Origin: Zea mays
Lineage: Eukaryota > Streptophyta > Magnoliopsida > Poales > Poaceae
DNA: 64,000 nucleotides
Assembly: GCF_902167145.1 (NCBI RefSeq)
Contig: NC_050098.1
Coordinates: 129,654,207 to 129,718,206 of the forward strand
Direction of reading: 5' to 3'
In this document: positions 44,510 through 56,554 of the stretch, one piece after another
How the letters are laid out: every line of letters starts with the position of its first letter
Numbering within the stretch: the first letter of the stretch is position 1
The notes under the pieces: model-generated
What the model was told of the DNA's origin: nothing
Databases searched by the model: none
The model's input: the letters and a program-made list of their open reading frames with translations, nothing else
Position numbers and translations under genes: made by a program

Positions 44510-47500
44510 TGTAAAGCCCAAAATTTATGTAAAAATAATAATAATATGCAATCTAATCCATCCCTTATAAGCTATGTATTAAGAATACTCTTTAAAGTAG
44601 TTAGATTAAAATAATTTATTATAGGAACTTCCCATTATCCTCTACTAGAATAAAAAGGAATGATGATTCTAAGATTTTAGTAACTCAAAATTTTGATTGG
44701 AAACTAGAAATTAAAATTTGAACTCCAAACACAAAAATGTGTGATTTCCAAACTAATTGGTTTCGAGAGAATACTCCTTACTCGAATAGTATCTTTAGAG
44801 GGGTCAACATGAATTAATTAAAATAAACCTTGCATCATGCTGGGATTTTATGGCTTGTGCATTTAGGTTTGTCAAACTTAAACTTGAATTTGAATTTGTG
44901 AACCGAAAATTGACTTGAATCTAAAATAAAAAAACACAGAAATTAGAAAAAAAATAGAAATTAGAAAAAAATGGTGAATTGGTCGGCCGGTTGGGTCGGA
45001 TTTTCCAGCCAATTTATCTTTTTCTGACGGCAGCTCACATCCCCTTGCTTTTTTTCCATTTCTTTATTCCTCTAGCCGAATTTTGCTTCATCATGAGATC
45101 GTAGATGGCATTATCCAATGAGTCTCCGTCGTGTGGAGTGCTTAGACCAGTTCATCTTCTACCGAGAACGGAACGTGGATCAGAGTTCCGCCCGGATTTT
45201 TCTCGCCGAAAACCAACGACCTCTACCAGGAGCTTTAGTGCCTCAGCCAGTACGTGATCGCCCGCTTCTTGCACTAATCTATGGGATCCAATTACCAGCT
45301 ATTTCTCCTCCAACGGAATCCTTCTCAGACCCGGATCACCGTAATCAGTTGCCGCCATATCCGGCTTGAGTTTGATCCATGCATGCTATAACAAAATGCC
45401 GAGAGATTCTCTCTGACTCAGGATATAAAGCCCCTGCGACCCCGGCCACCCAAACGCATAGCACTAGAGAGACGAGAGGGGTGAGAGAAGAACCTAGCCG
45501 CCGCCGTCGAACTCGATCGTGTTGTGTCTGGCCTAGTCCTTGATGAGAAGTTGCGGGGGTTCACCGAGGACTACAGAGCGAGAGATCGGGAGAGAGAGAG
45601 TGAAGAAAGGTCTCCATCGGCGGCGTCCGTTTCGTCGCGGGGCGTGGGTCACCAGTGGCGAGCAGTTTTCCTGGCGCGCTAATCTCTGGTGAGCTCCGTT
45701 TTTTTTTCTTCTTCCGCTGCGAAGTAATCAACCGCCAATTTTGTTACCCGATAGGGGCGGGGTATGGCGCGGATGGAGCCTGGGGTTCACCGGTATTTTA
45801 GTGGAGATCGGCGGCGAGCTATGGAGTTCCCGCCATGGAGCGCTGTCGGTTGTGTCGGGACGCTGTGAGGTAGAAGAAGGCCGGCGTCCGTTGATCTCGT
45901 GTTGTACGGTGGTGATTAGAAGATGCCTAATACCCCTTCACCGTGTGCTTTTTATATAAGAGACCCTAGAAAATGTGTTAACTAACCCGCAGTACTACGC
46001 CGGGGGCTCTGTGTCTTAGGAACATTTATGTAGAGGCCCCTGCTCTTCTCTGTTTTCATGTGCCCAATCCCGAGATTTATAAAATCCAGTAAAAGTAATT
46101 AGAAAATGATTTTTTATGTGAAAATAAATGCTAGAACTTGTTTAATTCATATAAAATTCATATGAAGTCCAAATCAATACATTCCAATTTCTATAATTTT
46201 ATAATATTATTGTCTACTAATTAGTGCCACTTTTTTAACAAAAAAGTCACATTAAAATTAATATCCTATTTAATCTTGTGTTGAATACATAAATCCTCTA
46301 TAAAATCATAACTCCTTAACCATAACTCCGATTTTAGTGGTTCTCGTTCTCACGGTCTCGTAGTAACGCGTAGATTTATTATTACACAGTTTAATCTTAT
46401 GTTTGTTGTGATGTTAATTCTGCTTATACCATGTTTGTTTGTATTGCTACGACTAGCGTGAGGTCACGAGTCATCTGAAGATCATCCTAGTACCTGGAAT
46501 CTCAAGTCCCAGGCAAGTTGTGCCCTTGATCACTTCTTTTTACCCACTCATGTTCTAATTAATCATAATGATCTGCATAGGTTAATTTTGATGGGACCCA
46601 ATAGGTTACCCTAGTTTGATTATCTTTATACCTTGTTTACCACTGAACTTTTTGGGTAGTACTTGCTAGTGCTTTATGTGGTTTTGGGTATGAAGATACA
46701 TTATTCATGATCACACTTTTATTATTTGTTTATTATCATTGTTCATGATAAGATCATTATGTTAATTGGAACATGGAGCGACCACCCGGGAAAACAGTGC
46801 TACCACAAGGGTTTATGGACGCCCTTGGCTGATTAATTAGGAAAGCTAGTGGAGGACTACCTTACCCGAAAGGGGCAAGGGCAGTAGGGGAGTGGTCAGT
46901 GTAGGGAGGTCCTTGGTTGATTTTGCTGCGATGGCGGTCAGGCAAGAACCCTGCATTGGAGCTTCCTATAAACTGTAGCGGGTTTTCTGAAGCTAGTGGA
47001 ACTTTGTAAAGGCCTCGTAGTGTTACCCTGCCTCGCCTCCTCGGTAGAGGTGTATGGGAAGTCGCGATCCCTTGGCAGATGGGTAACATGACTTGTGGGT
47101 AAAGATGTGCAACCTCTGCAGAGTGTAAAACTGGTATACTAGCCATGCTCACGGTCATGAGCAGCTCGGACCCTCACATGATTAACTTATGGAACTAAAT
47201 GCAATTTGTCATATGCATTGCATCGCAGGTGATGTTGTTACTTATGTTCTACTATTTAATTGGGTTGGTACTTACTTATACTTAGTAACTGCTAATAAAA
47301 TTTTGACCAACTTTAAAAGCAATGCTCAGCTCTAACCATCCTCTTTGGTAAGCCTTACACTTCACGTGAGCTCCCACCTTTGGCGAGTTCATACACATTA
47401 TTCCCCACAACTTGTTGAGCGATGAACGTATGTGAGCTCACTCTTGCTGTCTCACACCCCCCACAGGTCAAGAACAGGTACCGCAGGATGAGGCGCATGG

Positions 47501-47743
47501 AGGATGCTGTGGCGAGTTCGTGAGAGGTCTAGGCCGTCGTCTCCCAGTCAACTTTGGGTTGCTGGACCGTTGTCTCCTTATATGTAATTATTTATTTATT
47601 TTGTATAGAACTCCTGTTATGTAGTAAAGATGTGACATTCGATCCTGTGCCATGATTCATCATATGTGTGAGACTTGGTCCTAGCACACCTGGTGATTAT
47701 GTTCGCGCTCGGGTCTTGGTGCCCCTAAAACCCGGGTGTGATA
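44510..47743 (+). repeat. Solo LTR (3234 bp) inserted in a sister LTR
   Basis: Begins TGTAAAGCCCAAAATTTATG and ends GGGTGTGATA, with perfect GTTTC duplications. It is the same family as the LTR it interrupts, but in opposite orientation, so the two form an interrupted inverted repeat. It contains a GC-rich leader (about 45360-45940), TATAAAG at 45424-45430 and a donor-like CTG|GTGAGC at 45686-45694. No coding capacity. Confidence 0.9.
45424..45430 (+). promoter_or_regulatory. TATA box of the nested solo LTR
   Basis: TATAAAG at the start of the GC-rich leader block, followed about 265 bases later by the donor-like CTG|GTGAGC. Confidence 0.5.
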
Positions 47744-50015
47744 GTTTCTCAAGTTAAGCTCCATGTTCCAATTAACATTAATGACCTTGACATGAACACA
47801 AATAGAATAACAAAATAACTGGAACATGGATATAATGAAACATTAACCGAAAACCATGTAAAGCAATAGCAAAACTACCCAAGTGATTCAGGGGTAAACA
47901 AGGTAACATGGATAAACAGACTAGGATGGCCAATTGGGTCCCATCAAAATTAAGTCTATGCATGAATAAGTGACATTAAAGAACATTATTGGGTAAAAAG
48001 TGGTCAAGGGCACAACTTGCCTTCAATGAGCTCCTGCTCAGCTACTTCTATCTACTGGTCACCAGGATCCTCAGTCACAGGTTCTTCTACTCGCCACAAT
48101 ACAAACAAGCACAATATATAGAGAAAATTAACATCACACCAAACATGTAAACAAAATACATAATAATAATCTACACATTAAAAAAAATCATAAGAACAGG
48201 AATCATAATTTTTGGAGTTATAGATTTTAAGATATGAATTTCCAAAGGTTTTATGTGCTTAAAATAGGATTAAGTGGGAAATTAATTTTCTTACTGTTTT
48301 CATGTAAAAATAGAGGCTCTAAGTGATCGAGAATAAAATTACAAAATTTTAGAAACTAGAATGGAACAATTTGGACTAAAAATGGATTTTCTATGATTTA
48401 TACAAGTTCTAGGGTTTATTTTCATATTAAAAATCCAATTTCCAATTCATTTAATCAATTTAAATCAGTACTGGACTGGGCCTCAATTCCTGGAAAGTCC
48501 AGGGGTCTCGGGGTAACATTTCTAAGGCACAGGGAACAGTTCCTGTGGACCGCGGATTATTTTTCTCTTTACTCAGGGTTCTTATGCAAGTGTGCACGGC
48601 CGAAGGGGTACGGGATGAGATCAGCCGATCGATCTCAATCCGACAGCTCTTATTATATCCTACACCCGCCAAACCGGTACACGATGTCGACTGCTAGATC
48701 ACGATCCTACGGCTCAAGTCTAAAACACGCGCGATTTAATACGCTTCGCACGATTCGGAGCCAACGACCAAGATCCAAACTAGTGCGAAGGGGTACGCCC
48801 CTTCTAATCTCAGCCGTCCGAAAAGAATCGAACGACAACGACTCATCTTCTCCCACGGGTGACCCAGACCACGGCACGGACGCCGCCGCGACGAGGTCTT
48901 CCGTCGACGGAGCAATCCTCCGGATTGTGCGCAATACACCCCAATTAAAACGGTACACATGCAACATGTATTAAGGCGGGTTAGGGCGAGGTGTTCTTAC
49001 CAGGGATTGTCCACACTAGTGAGCCGACCACGGAAAGGTGGCAATCCCGCCCTGCCGCGCACACCAGCGTGAAATTCACCCCGATTCAGGGTCGCCTAGC
49101 TCGTCACGAGGGCACAGAAAGATTCCCCGGACGCTGGCGCACACCCACAACCGCGCACAGGGATTGGAACAGCGATGTGGAGAGTTTTCACCGGCGGCAC
49201 GACACGGCAGTAACCTAGGCGGCGCAACTGTTGCAATGCGGCAAGGGAAAAGGGGAAATAGTGGAAGGGTATGGGGCGAACGGGTCCACGGCCACATTGG
49301 CTTTTTATCCGCAGAAACAGTCACCCGAGCTGGCGAGACACACGACAATGGCGGCGTTCGTGGCGGTCCGGCGGTTGCGGCGGAGGTTGATGACCAAAGA
49401 TGCCAGACTCGATGATAGGTGGGCTCTGGCGACAGTGAAACGGCGCGAGACCGTAGCAGCTCGCGTGTGGGGCCAGTGGTACAGTGGCGGTAGGCGCGCA
49501 GAGTCCACAGTTGGGTCGGCGTGGAGGTTAAGCTAGCTGGGCCACAGTTCGGTTTCGGCCCATGTAACCGAATTTGCTTTTATCTCTCTGTTTTTTCCTT
49601 TTTGATTCATTTTCTTTTCATTTGAATTTCTAATTTGAATTTTGAATCTTGTTATGAACTTCACCTTTGAGTCAATTATACAAATTCCAACTCAAATATG
49701 TATAAGAATAATATATATATACTTATTTTTATTCACCTAATAATTTATCTTCTTTTTTTCTCAATTCTTGAATTTTCCTTTGGAATTTAAATTCCACTTT
49801 GGATTTTTAACATATTTATTTTTACATTATTTTATGTTGTCACAGAATGCACACAAAATAAAATCCCAGCATGATGCATATTTTTTTGGGGTATCCTTTG
49901 TTATTTATATGATTTCATGTGATGTTCTCATTAAATGATAAATATAGATAACACATATATGTATAAAGGAATATGATTTCTCTTTTTAAACTTTTCTTAC
50001 AAAGTGGGTATTACA
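47744..50015 (-). repeat. Second part of the interrupted minus-orientation LTR
   Basis: Continuation of the LTR that starts at 42934. Its + strand sequence from 47749 (CAAGTTAAGCTCCATG) is the reverse complement of the nested LTR from about 46780 downward. It includes the GC-rich block at about 48800-49550; open frames there are not conserved coding. Confidence 0.8.
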
Positions 50016-50020
50016 ATTGC

Positions 50021-50600
50021 ATTGGTACCAACCCGACGAAAGGCAGGTGTTCGGTCCAGATATTCTGCTTGAGGCTGAAGAGAACATCAGGATGGTTCGA
50101 GAGAATCCGAAGACAGCACAGTCCAGGCAGCGAAGCTATGCTGACACCTAAAGAAGAGAAATGAGTTTTGAGGTAGGAGATTATGTCTACTTGAAAGTGT
50201 CACCCATGAGAGGAATTAAAAGGTTCGGAGTCAAGGTCAAGCTAGCACCTTGATATATCGGACCGTACCAGATCCAAGCAAGACGAGGAGAAGTGTCATA
50301 CCAACTCAGCCTACAAGAAAGTCTGTTAGTCGTGCATGATGTGTTTCATGTGTATCAGCTGAATAAATGCTTGCGAGTACCAAAGGAGCAGTTGCCAATA
50401 GAGGACCTTGAGGTTCAAAAAGATCTTACATATAATGAGAAGCCCACTCAGATTCTGGAGACAACAGACAGAGTCACGCGAAGAAGCACCATCAGGATGT
50501 GCAAGTCAAATGGGACCATCACTCAGAGGAAGAAGCAACCTAGGAAAGAGAAGATGATCTGAAAGCCAAGTACCCTGAACTCTTTGCTAGCCAACCCTGA
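50021..50600 (+). pseudogene. pol: Pol of element B, integrase C-terminus and chromodomain
   Basis: Resumes the integrase frame (HWYQPDERQVFGPDILLEAE). It continues with the GPY-type region (KLAP, stop TGA 50251-50253, then IGPYQIQA), VVHDVFHVYQLNKC and a degraded chromodomain near 50460-50597 (TRRSTIRM). Stops and a frameshift near 50510 break it, and the frame ends at TGA 50598-50600. Element A provides the intact comparison for each domain. Confidence 0.82.
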
Positions 50601-50637
50601 ATCTCGAGGGCGAGATTCTTTTTAAGGCGGCTAGGTT
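50601..50637 (+). other. Degraded polypurine region of element B
   Basis: Short spacer with GAGGGCGAGATT and AAGGCGGCTAGG just before the LTR; it corresponds to the AAGGGGGAGGGC tract of element A. Confidence 0.45.
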
Positions 50638-52381
50638 TATAACACCCTGAATTTGGGGGTATAATTTTTTTCTCTAAATGCTTACCAAATTCAGGTGTTA
50701 CCTCTTGTATCTCTCTCTTTCTTTTGATTAGAATTAAGTTAATTAGGTGAGGGAGTAATTATTTATTTTGTCAAAACTATATGAGTCATGAATTGTTGCA
50801 TCATGTTGAACCTAAATTATTCTTTTGTTTGATGCACATGTTTGATTATTTGAATTTAAATTGGTGTTTGAATTTGATTTGAATCCATAAAGAAAATAAA
50901 ATGGAAAATCAATTAGAAATTCCAGGAAAAAGGAAAAGACCATTTTGGCCCAACTAGCCCAAGCCAGCCCAGTCTCGCGCGCGCGCCCTCTCTCTCTTCT
51001 CTCTCTCCCTCTTGCTGCCTAGTGGGGCCGACTTGTTGGCGTCGATCTCCTACGCGTGTGCACACCTTCTCTCGCTGTCCCGCGGGCCCCGCTTGTCAGC
51101 CCGGCCGCCCGTTCGCTCGCCCGCTCTCGCCGACCCGAGGATCCCGTCTGTCGGACCCTTCCCTCCCGAACCGCCCGCGCACGAGCCGCGCGTCGCCGTG
51201 GACTCCGTGCCCAAGACGCACGCCAAGGCCGCGCCCGTCCCCACCCCGGCCCTTTTCTAGCTGCCTAGTGCCCCACTCGCTCCCCTTCCCCCTCACTCGC
51301 TCACTCGCAGCCCTTAGCACTCACCTCGCACCGCGCGCACACCTAGGGAGCTCCGCCGCCATTCGCTGTGGTCTCGCGCCCATTCTGCGATCGCCGTCGA
51401 GCCGTCGTCGTGTCTGTTGCCTTGGTGAGCTTCGCCTCGTCACCCGCGACCCGAGACGCCCCTGGGTTCATCCCCTCTCCCTCTGTTTCTCTTGGTCCAC
51501 GCTCACCGGTTCTCTCTCTGCCCCGTCACAGCTTCGCCGCCATCAACTCGTGTCCTCGCCGTGTCTCGGACGCCGTTCGTGAGTCCCTGAGCCTTCTCTC
51601 AAGGTAACTGATCTAACCCCGCCCCTAATTTCCCCTAGTATGCCCCTAGTCGCGCATGATTGCTCGCCGGAGTATCCCCCGGTCTGCCGAGGCTTCCCCC
51701 TCCGTCGTCTGGTCGCCTCAGCCCTATTCCTACAATCCCGACCCCGCCATAGGATTCGTCGAGTCCTCCCAAACCTTTCTAGCTACCCAGACCAACCCCT
51801 AGCGCCCTAGGAGCCCCAGTCTACCTCGTCTCCGGTAGCTGCGCCGCCGCGGGCGCGTATGGCGCTGCCCCTAGCCGGCCGAAGAAGGTAAAGCCCCCTA
51901 GCGCCCATCCTAACAGTCCAGTTTTGATCTGACAGCCTGGATTCGCGGATAACGGTTCGCTCCATTCGTGGAACCAGAGTCATTGATCTGTGATCCTGTG
52001 GCTAGCCCCACCCCCCACCCCCGCGCGCCCTCGGCGTACTGCTGACTCGTGGGCCCTACATGTTAGACAACATGAAGGACTTTGAGGAATTTCAGGACTA
52101 TGACGAGTTCTAGTTATGTTAGTGGCAAACCCCTAGTCAGCTGCCTGTGAAGGCCTTATCTGCTATGTTTCGTATTCCGCACTTTGATAATGTTAACGAT
52201 TATGTTAAGTAATGACTATGTGGATGTCTTGGACACCTTGATGTAATGAAGTACCTATTCCGCTATTTATTTTGAGCAATGTGTGATGATGTTCAATTAT
52301 GTAATCGTTGTGTACGTGAGTTTCTGATCCTGGCACGTACAAGGTTCGCATTCAGTTTGCCTTCCAAAACCAGGTGTGACA
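50638..52381 (+). repeat. 3' LTR of element B (1744 bp)
   Basis: Starts TATAACACCCTGAATTTGGGGG, where TGTAAC is expected, and ends CCAGGTGTGACA. It has a GC-rich leader block at about 50960-51900 with open frames due only to composition, and a donor-like AAG|GTAACT at 51601-51609. It does not resemble the Huck-like LTR at 27687-28348, so that LTR is not its 5' partner. Confidence 0.75.
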
Positions 52382-54400
52382 AAATGCCATACCATAATTC
52401 AATGATGCAACCTTGCATTGTGTGAGACTTGGTGAGACAACGCCAACAATAAGGGTTCTTACCATCCTTGTCCAGAGGCTCCCCTTGTACCAAACGAGCA
52501 TCCACATGTTCATGAACCCTGCGCAAGGGAGCATTTCCTTCTCTTACCGTCTGCTTCTTCTCAATAGAAACCACCTCCTATTTAGACCCATCTAAAACTT
52601 GTGACACCAATTGTGAGGCACCAGCTACACCTGACAATTGAGGAATGGCAAACGCCTTGTTTATCAAAGCCACTGCTTGTGCCGAAGCATCAGTCGACTG
52701 CGAAGGACCCGAAGGAGATGATGAAAACTGACCACCATCATGATTGGCCTGCACAAATCTGTCTGGGACAAAACCAGGACGACCATGCAGACCCTCTAGG
52801 ATCTGAGTATGCCCGACCCCCTGACCACTCCTTGAACGAATTTGGTATCCACCATTTGATCTGAAGCCTTGAAAAGAATAATTTGATCTCCCCCTTCCGC
52901 GATGAACAAAGCCACTACGTCTTGTATCAAAAGCCCGATGAACTGACGATGATAACCAGCCTACTTAGCCAAGTTTCCTTGCCCCGGACCAACCATCGCA
53001 ACCATCAAAACCCCTAGAACGGCTGCCTGACCATCAGAGGCATGTCCCCTACCAGAGTTGTCCCCGTTTCCACGATGTGCACCACCACCATCCATCGCCG
53101 CTTTCAGAACAGCGGCATAAGAAGCATGATTGCAGGATGGGTTGTGGAAAAAAGGCGCACTAGCCACATTGCAATAAGGGTGGTAATGGATTGTGATCCA
53201 TATGGTTCTTCACAAAATGTCAAGGCCCTAAATAAATTATAGTTCAAAAATGACTAGAAATAAAGCCCGATCCTAATCCGACTTGATCCTTAAATCTTAT
53301 AGTGCAAAATTTACAGCCCATTGTCAGCCCTGCATTGCAACGCGTACCAGTTTTGGCAAATAAAGAAACCAAGTCAGCCGTGGGTCTATAAGGCATATGT
53401 GAGCCTAACTTTAAGGTCCGATGGCTGGTCGTATGCAGCCCAGGGTCCATAATTTTATCCGTGCCATTTTTTAAATTCGAAAAAGCTTCCATAAACTGAG
53501 CTTGAACCATCAGAAACAGATCTAGCTCTTGAGGATTGTGTAGCCAATGTGCCAATGAAATTCGAGCGAGTTGACCCAACCTTCTGCGAGGTAAGCTTCA
53601 CCTTAACTAGCGCCACACCCAAGTTCATCGTCGGAGAAATGCGTGGCTTCGGCAAGGGTCCCTGCCATGGCCGCACGATAACTTTCTTCGTCGCCATATT
53701 CTGACGCTCTCACATTGCACCAACAACATTGAGATCCTTCTGTGCCTCTACACACTTTGAGATATTTGCAGCCAAATGAAAACTAGAGAGAGACGAACCT
53801 TCAACTAAGGCACTGCATGACACATTTTGTGAATTAGACACGATCGATTCCACATATGAATCACAATCACTCGACAAAGACCAAAATTTGTCTCCCTTGA
53901 AATCAACAACATCATGAGTGTTCGAGCTAGATCTAATGGAAGATGATATCATGGGTTCCTCCCCATAATGATACCTCTCATAATCCAGTATATGATATGC
54001 CTGCTCACCAAAGCGATGATCTACTAACACAGAACTTGTATCCGGTAACGTAGCAAGCGTCAACCAAATGATATGAAGCTTTTGCTTCATAATAGACTGA
54101 CGAAACCATAGGAAAGGCAAAGGTTTACCAAGGTTTCCATTGCCAACGGACGAGAGAGGACGACGTGGGCCGCGGCCTGGGGCGTGCTAGCGACAGTGCG
54201 GCTATCATCCGGAGTTGCGCCGTTAAGCGCGTGGTGCTTAGGCCAGAGCCTTGCCGCCGCACTCCCATTCGTCCTCGCCGTCGTGGCCATTTGAACGACC
54301 AAAAGGTGGTTAACAGGAAACATAGCAATGCCCACAATTAATGATGGCACCATCATTGCTAGAAATATACGGAAAACCATTTTCTTTGCCTTCCACATAG
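52382..54400 (-). pseudogene. Zinc-knuckle (CCHC) protein pseudogene, C-terminally cut
   Basis: Minus-strand remnant of a grass zinc-knuckle protein, probably starting at ATG 54289 (MATTARTNGSAAAR). Coding-like blocks lie at 53710-54120, 53455-53697, 52961-53167 and 52382-52890. They include SCNHASYAAVLKAAMDGGG, a Gly/Arg-rich region near 52890-52930, a Ser/Gln-rich linker and the knuckle CWRCLTKSHTMQGC near 52409-52450. The part at about 53170-53450 has no good frame and may be an intron. Stops and frameshifts occur throughout. Element B inserted at 52381 and removed the 3' end. I cannot tell if it is a degenerate host gene or an ORF1/gag-like gene of another element. Confidence 0.5.
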
Positions 54401-54900
54401 ACAGACCTTCTAGTGTTAATCATATTTTAGGGCTTGGGAATCCAACAAAGAACTGCGAACAAAAAGAAACTTTTAATTGGAGTTGCGGCAATGTTTTGGT
54501 CCATTTTTTCTCTACCAAAATAATGTCGTTTTTAATCATAAACCAATAACGTCAATTTTGCATATTATTTTCAAAGGAGCCTCTTGGCTTCGATTTTGGA
54601 GACTGTAACAGAAGGAAGAATCACACCAAGAAGTCATCAATGTATGTCAATCCTTGGATGGTGATCCAATGCTAAAATTAAGGTCACTTAATTTTCTTAT
54701 GGTTCCACACAGAGAATGGTTTATCTCTTCATAAAAAGTGCAAAAGGCTAGAACTTGTTTCCATTATCTAAAAAATATAGCACACTGTAAGTTTACTTTC
54801 AACTTCTGAGGACGTGAGGCCTCCGACATGCCCTGGGTCCCCGATGTCTTCTAATCCCTTCAACGACTAGCAAAACCCTCGTGTCGTGGTAGGGGCCTTC
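54401..54900. other. AT-rich stretch, nothing recognised
   Basis: No open frame, terminal repeats or known motif that I can support. Confidence 0.4.
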
Positions 54901-56420
54901 GCTCCGTCCGCACGACGAGCGCGTGCTCGATGAAGCTCCTGTCTTCGGGTCCTGTTTATGGAGTCCTCAAGCCTTGCATTCGTAGATTGGATTAGTGTGT
55001 GGTTAGCCGTAGCTGAACTAGAGGGTGATCGAGGTCTAGTTCGGCTTTTGCCCCAACAATGGGTCCCCGATTATGAATTATTCAAGAATAACTCTAAGAT
55101 ATCAATAAGAAGAGGAAGTCACCTATGGGTGGGATTGCTTCACTTGGGGGCTTTTCCATGTTTGAAGGAGTGGTAGCAGTTTCTATAATGGACGTTGCCC
55201 GCCCAGAAAAAGTTTCATCTAGCACTTTCGGCTTAGGGTGTTTCTTTGCTAGAGTAGGGTCGCTAGGGGCACGAGGAGCTTCGATGGACTTGGTACCAAT
55301 AGACTAGTGGCAGAAGTGCTCTTCTCTTAAGGATTGAGACATGCTTGTCGCTATGTAGTTATGTTGCTTTCCTGAGAATTGAGAATTATACATAGTTCTT
55401 TCCTATGATGGGAAGTTGGATAACCAAAGGGCATACCTTATCAGCCATTTAAATGAAGGATGCTTCAAAGGAGGGGAGGTAGAATCCCCAAATGAGGCAT
55501 GTTGGAAGACCCTTCGTTAGAAGGGGGCTCAACATTGGTGGGCGAGCCATCATAGACTTTGGATCTGGCGGCAGAGCCGATTAGGAGATCATCTGTCGTT
55601 GTCATTGTTGTTGTCCACTTTATATTTTCCCCTTTGATTGTGGGGCATGCTAATGTGGACGGTAGAGCGTTATCACTTGGATAGGTGGGAGCTAGAAGAA
55701 AGAGGAGGTGGGAGTCATCATCATCATTAGGGTCATCTATCCGAGCTACTCTTCTCCTTTTTTGGTCTCAGTACGAGGGCTCAAATTGGTGGTGTCAGAT
55801 TGAGGTTCAGGGACTTTGCTAGTTGATTGTTCATGAAAAAGCTAAGGTCCGCCTTATCGTTATTCTTCATCATATAGGAAGAACTATGTTGGAGGATAAC
55901 ATTGTTACAACATCTGAATGAACATGAAAAATGTTCCAAACTAAAATTGATGGTTTCAAAAAAAAGAGTATAAACAAGAAAATCATTAAAGATACCTCAA
56001 GATGAGGCTCAAGTAGGGAGTAAGCCCTCATCGAACATCCCTCATGCCAACTGCTAATAGAAGTAAAAAGTTGTTGAAGTTGGGCTTTGACCTCCAACAT
56101 ATCGATGGGCTCGGATGAAGAGGGGTCCCCGTTTCCACCATACTCACAAGCATAATTTGCTTCCTCACGTAGAGGAGAGAGTCAACATTGAAACTAATTA
56201 CTGGCCACATGGATAGCCGTGAGGCCCTAGCCCTTTAATTCTTGGATCCAGTTCATGATAACAGTGATGCCATCTATATGCTTGGGTAACGACTCTTTCA
56301 TCCATTCGTAATGAGGCTCAAGATAATGACCAAGAACTCAGGTTATTTGGGCACATTATTGCTACAATAAAATCAATACCTATGCCAATATTTGTGAGGA
56401 GTCTTCAGTGGATAGTCAAA
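54901..56420 (-). pseudogene. Remnant of a spliced aORF-like coiled-coil gene
   Basis: Weak minus-strand coding. A block at about 56340-55985 reads LEPHYEWMKESLPKHIDG and MLEVKAQLQQLFTSI, then SWHEGCSMRAYSLLEPHLE, and stops at a donor-like GAG|GTATCT near 55997. A block at about 55300-55105 reads PKVLDETFSGRATSIIETA and ends at another donor-like site near 55107. The style resembles antisense genes of Tat-lineage elements, but no LTR is visible nearby to prove it. Confidence 0.35.
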
Positions 56421-56554
56421 ATATTGATGGTGAGTCGAAGTTGTATCCCCACACCATAAATCACCACGAGTTGATTCTTGTTTGGTCAAGGACATACGCA
56501 GCCCCAGTCCTATGATTTTGAGGGCCCCCAGGCGAACTGATCGTGGTGGGCCCT
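56421..56554. other. Flank of the second Grande-like element
   Basis: Short unassigned sequence ending in GCCCT (56550-56554), the expected left target duplication of the LTR at 56555. Confidence 0.4.

Larger units (their letters stand above)
42934..50015 (-). repeat. Solo LTR (about 3.2 kb without nested inserts), Tekay/prem1-type
   Basis: Minus-orientation LTR; on the + strand it begins TGTCACACCCGGGC and ends GGGTATTACA. Subtracting the Ds-like element and the nested solo LTR leaves about 3.2 kb, matching the length of its relative at 44510-47743. Flanks are GTTGT (42929-42933) and ATTGC (50016-50020). With the host frame (TSLHWYQPDERQ) requiring GTTGC, both copies carry one transition each. 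No internal region is present, so it is a solo LTR within element B's integrase. Confidence 0.85.
28349..52381 (+). mobile_element. Element B: second Tekay-type chromovirus, heavily nested and decayed
   Basis: Ty3/gypsy chromovirus on the + strand: primer binding site, leader, ORF0, gag, protease-RT-RNase H-integrase-chromodomain, then a 1744 bp 3' LTR. The 5' LTR is separated by the Huck-like insertion and lies left of the window. It is interrupted by the Sirevirus (28880-37861) in ORF0 and by a nested solo LTR (42934-50015) in the integrase. Coding parts carry many stops. The right target duplication should be AAATG (52382-52386), in the zinc-knuckle pseudogene. Confidence 0.82.

Noticed and set aside
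42934..47743. TGTCACACCCGGG and CCCGGGTGTGATA ends looking like terminal inverted repeats of a DNA transposon
   Set aside because: They are the ends of two separate LTRs of one family in opposite orientation. Each LTR has its own target duplication (GTTGC-type and GTTTC).
48393..49536. Frames of 75-193 codons around 48.4-49.5 kb
   Set aside because: They fall in the GC-rich block of the interrupted solo LTR. The related LTR at 44510-47743 does not keep them open.
51012..51607. Long GC-rich frames of 60-186 codons on both strands
   Set aside because: They lie in the GC-rich leader of an LTR, overlap in several frames and have no recognisable domain.
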